The notes under the pieces: model-generated
The model's input: the letters and a program-made list of their open reading frames with translations, nothing else
What the model was told of the DNA's origin: nothing
Databases searched by the model: none
Part shown: piece by piece, positions 7,561-7,569 of the stretch
How the letters are laid out: each line of letters opens with the position of its first letter
Position numbering within the stretch: position 1 is the first letter of the stretch
Position numbers and translations under genes: made by a program
Assembly: GCA_910578525.1 (NCBI GenBank)
Contig: CAJTRF010000040.1
Span: forward strand, 1-7,569
Length of the DNA stretch: 7,569 nucleotides
Direction of reading: 5' to 3'
From: an uncultured Mycoplasmatales bacterium
GTDB taxonomy: Bacteria; Bacillota_I; Bacilli_A; Mycoplasmatales; Mycoplasmoidaceae

Positions 7561-7569
7561 AATTCATTT

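Overview
The window looks like mollicute (Mycoplasma-type) chromosome. It is very AT-rich, genes are packed tail to tail or back to back, and TGA must be read as tryptophan (genetic code 4). Read with TGA as a stop, the lipoprotein breaks into fragments at 18 or more positions, the transporter at 7, and coaX loses its C-terminal third; with TGA = Trp each becomes one intact gene. I cannot name the genus safely. A very large surface lipoprotein plus a short coiled-coil protein of the M. pneumoniae DUF16 style would fit the pneumoniae/penetrans/ureaplasma side of the mycoplasmas, but that is an inference.

Layout: (1) 1-3690 (+), a huge surface lipoprotein whose start lies left of the window. 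(2) 3692-4438 (-), type III pantothenate kinase coaX, one base away from the lipoprotein stop; the lipoprotein's terminator hairpin lies inside the coaX 3' end. (3) 4468-5709 (+), a CNNM/CorC-type membrane protein with CBS domains, divergent from coaX across a 29-bp gap. (4) 5706-6143 (-), phosphopantetheine adenylyltransferase coaD, convergent with (3) and sharing a TTAA that supplies both stop codons. (5) 6205-7185 (+), phosphotransacetylase pta, divergent from coaD across 61 bp. (6) 7201-7506 (-), an unrecognised 101-aa coiled-coil protein whose ribosome binding site and start codon sit in the loop of an 18-bp perfect hairpin. Strands strictly alternate + - + - + -. No stretch over 300 bases lacks a gene; no RNA gene, insertion sequence, CRISPR array or origin was seen.

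Three of the six genes concern coenzyme A: coaX phosphorylates pantothenate, coaD makes dephospho-CoA, and pta converts acetyl-CoA and phosphate to acetyl phosphate and CoA. coaD and pta appear to fire from one palindromic promoter core, as do coaX and the transporter. The parts most worth a second look are these shared palindromic -10 cores with near-leaderless starts, the terminator embedded in coaX, and the hairpin around the start of the last gene. I see no convincing multi-gene novel system.
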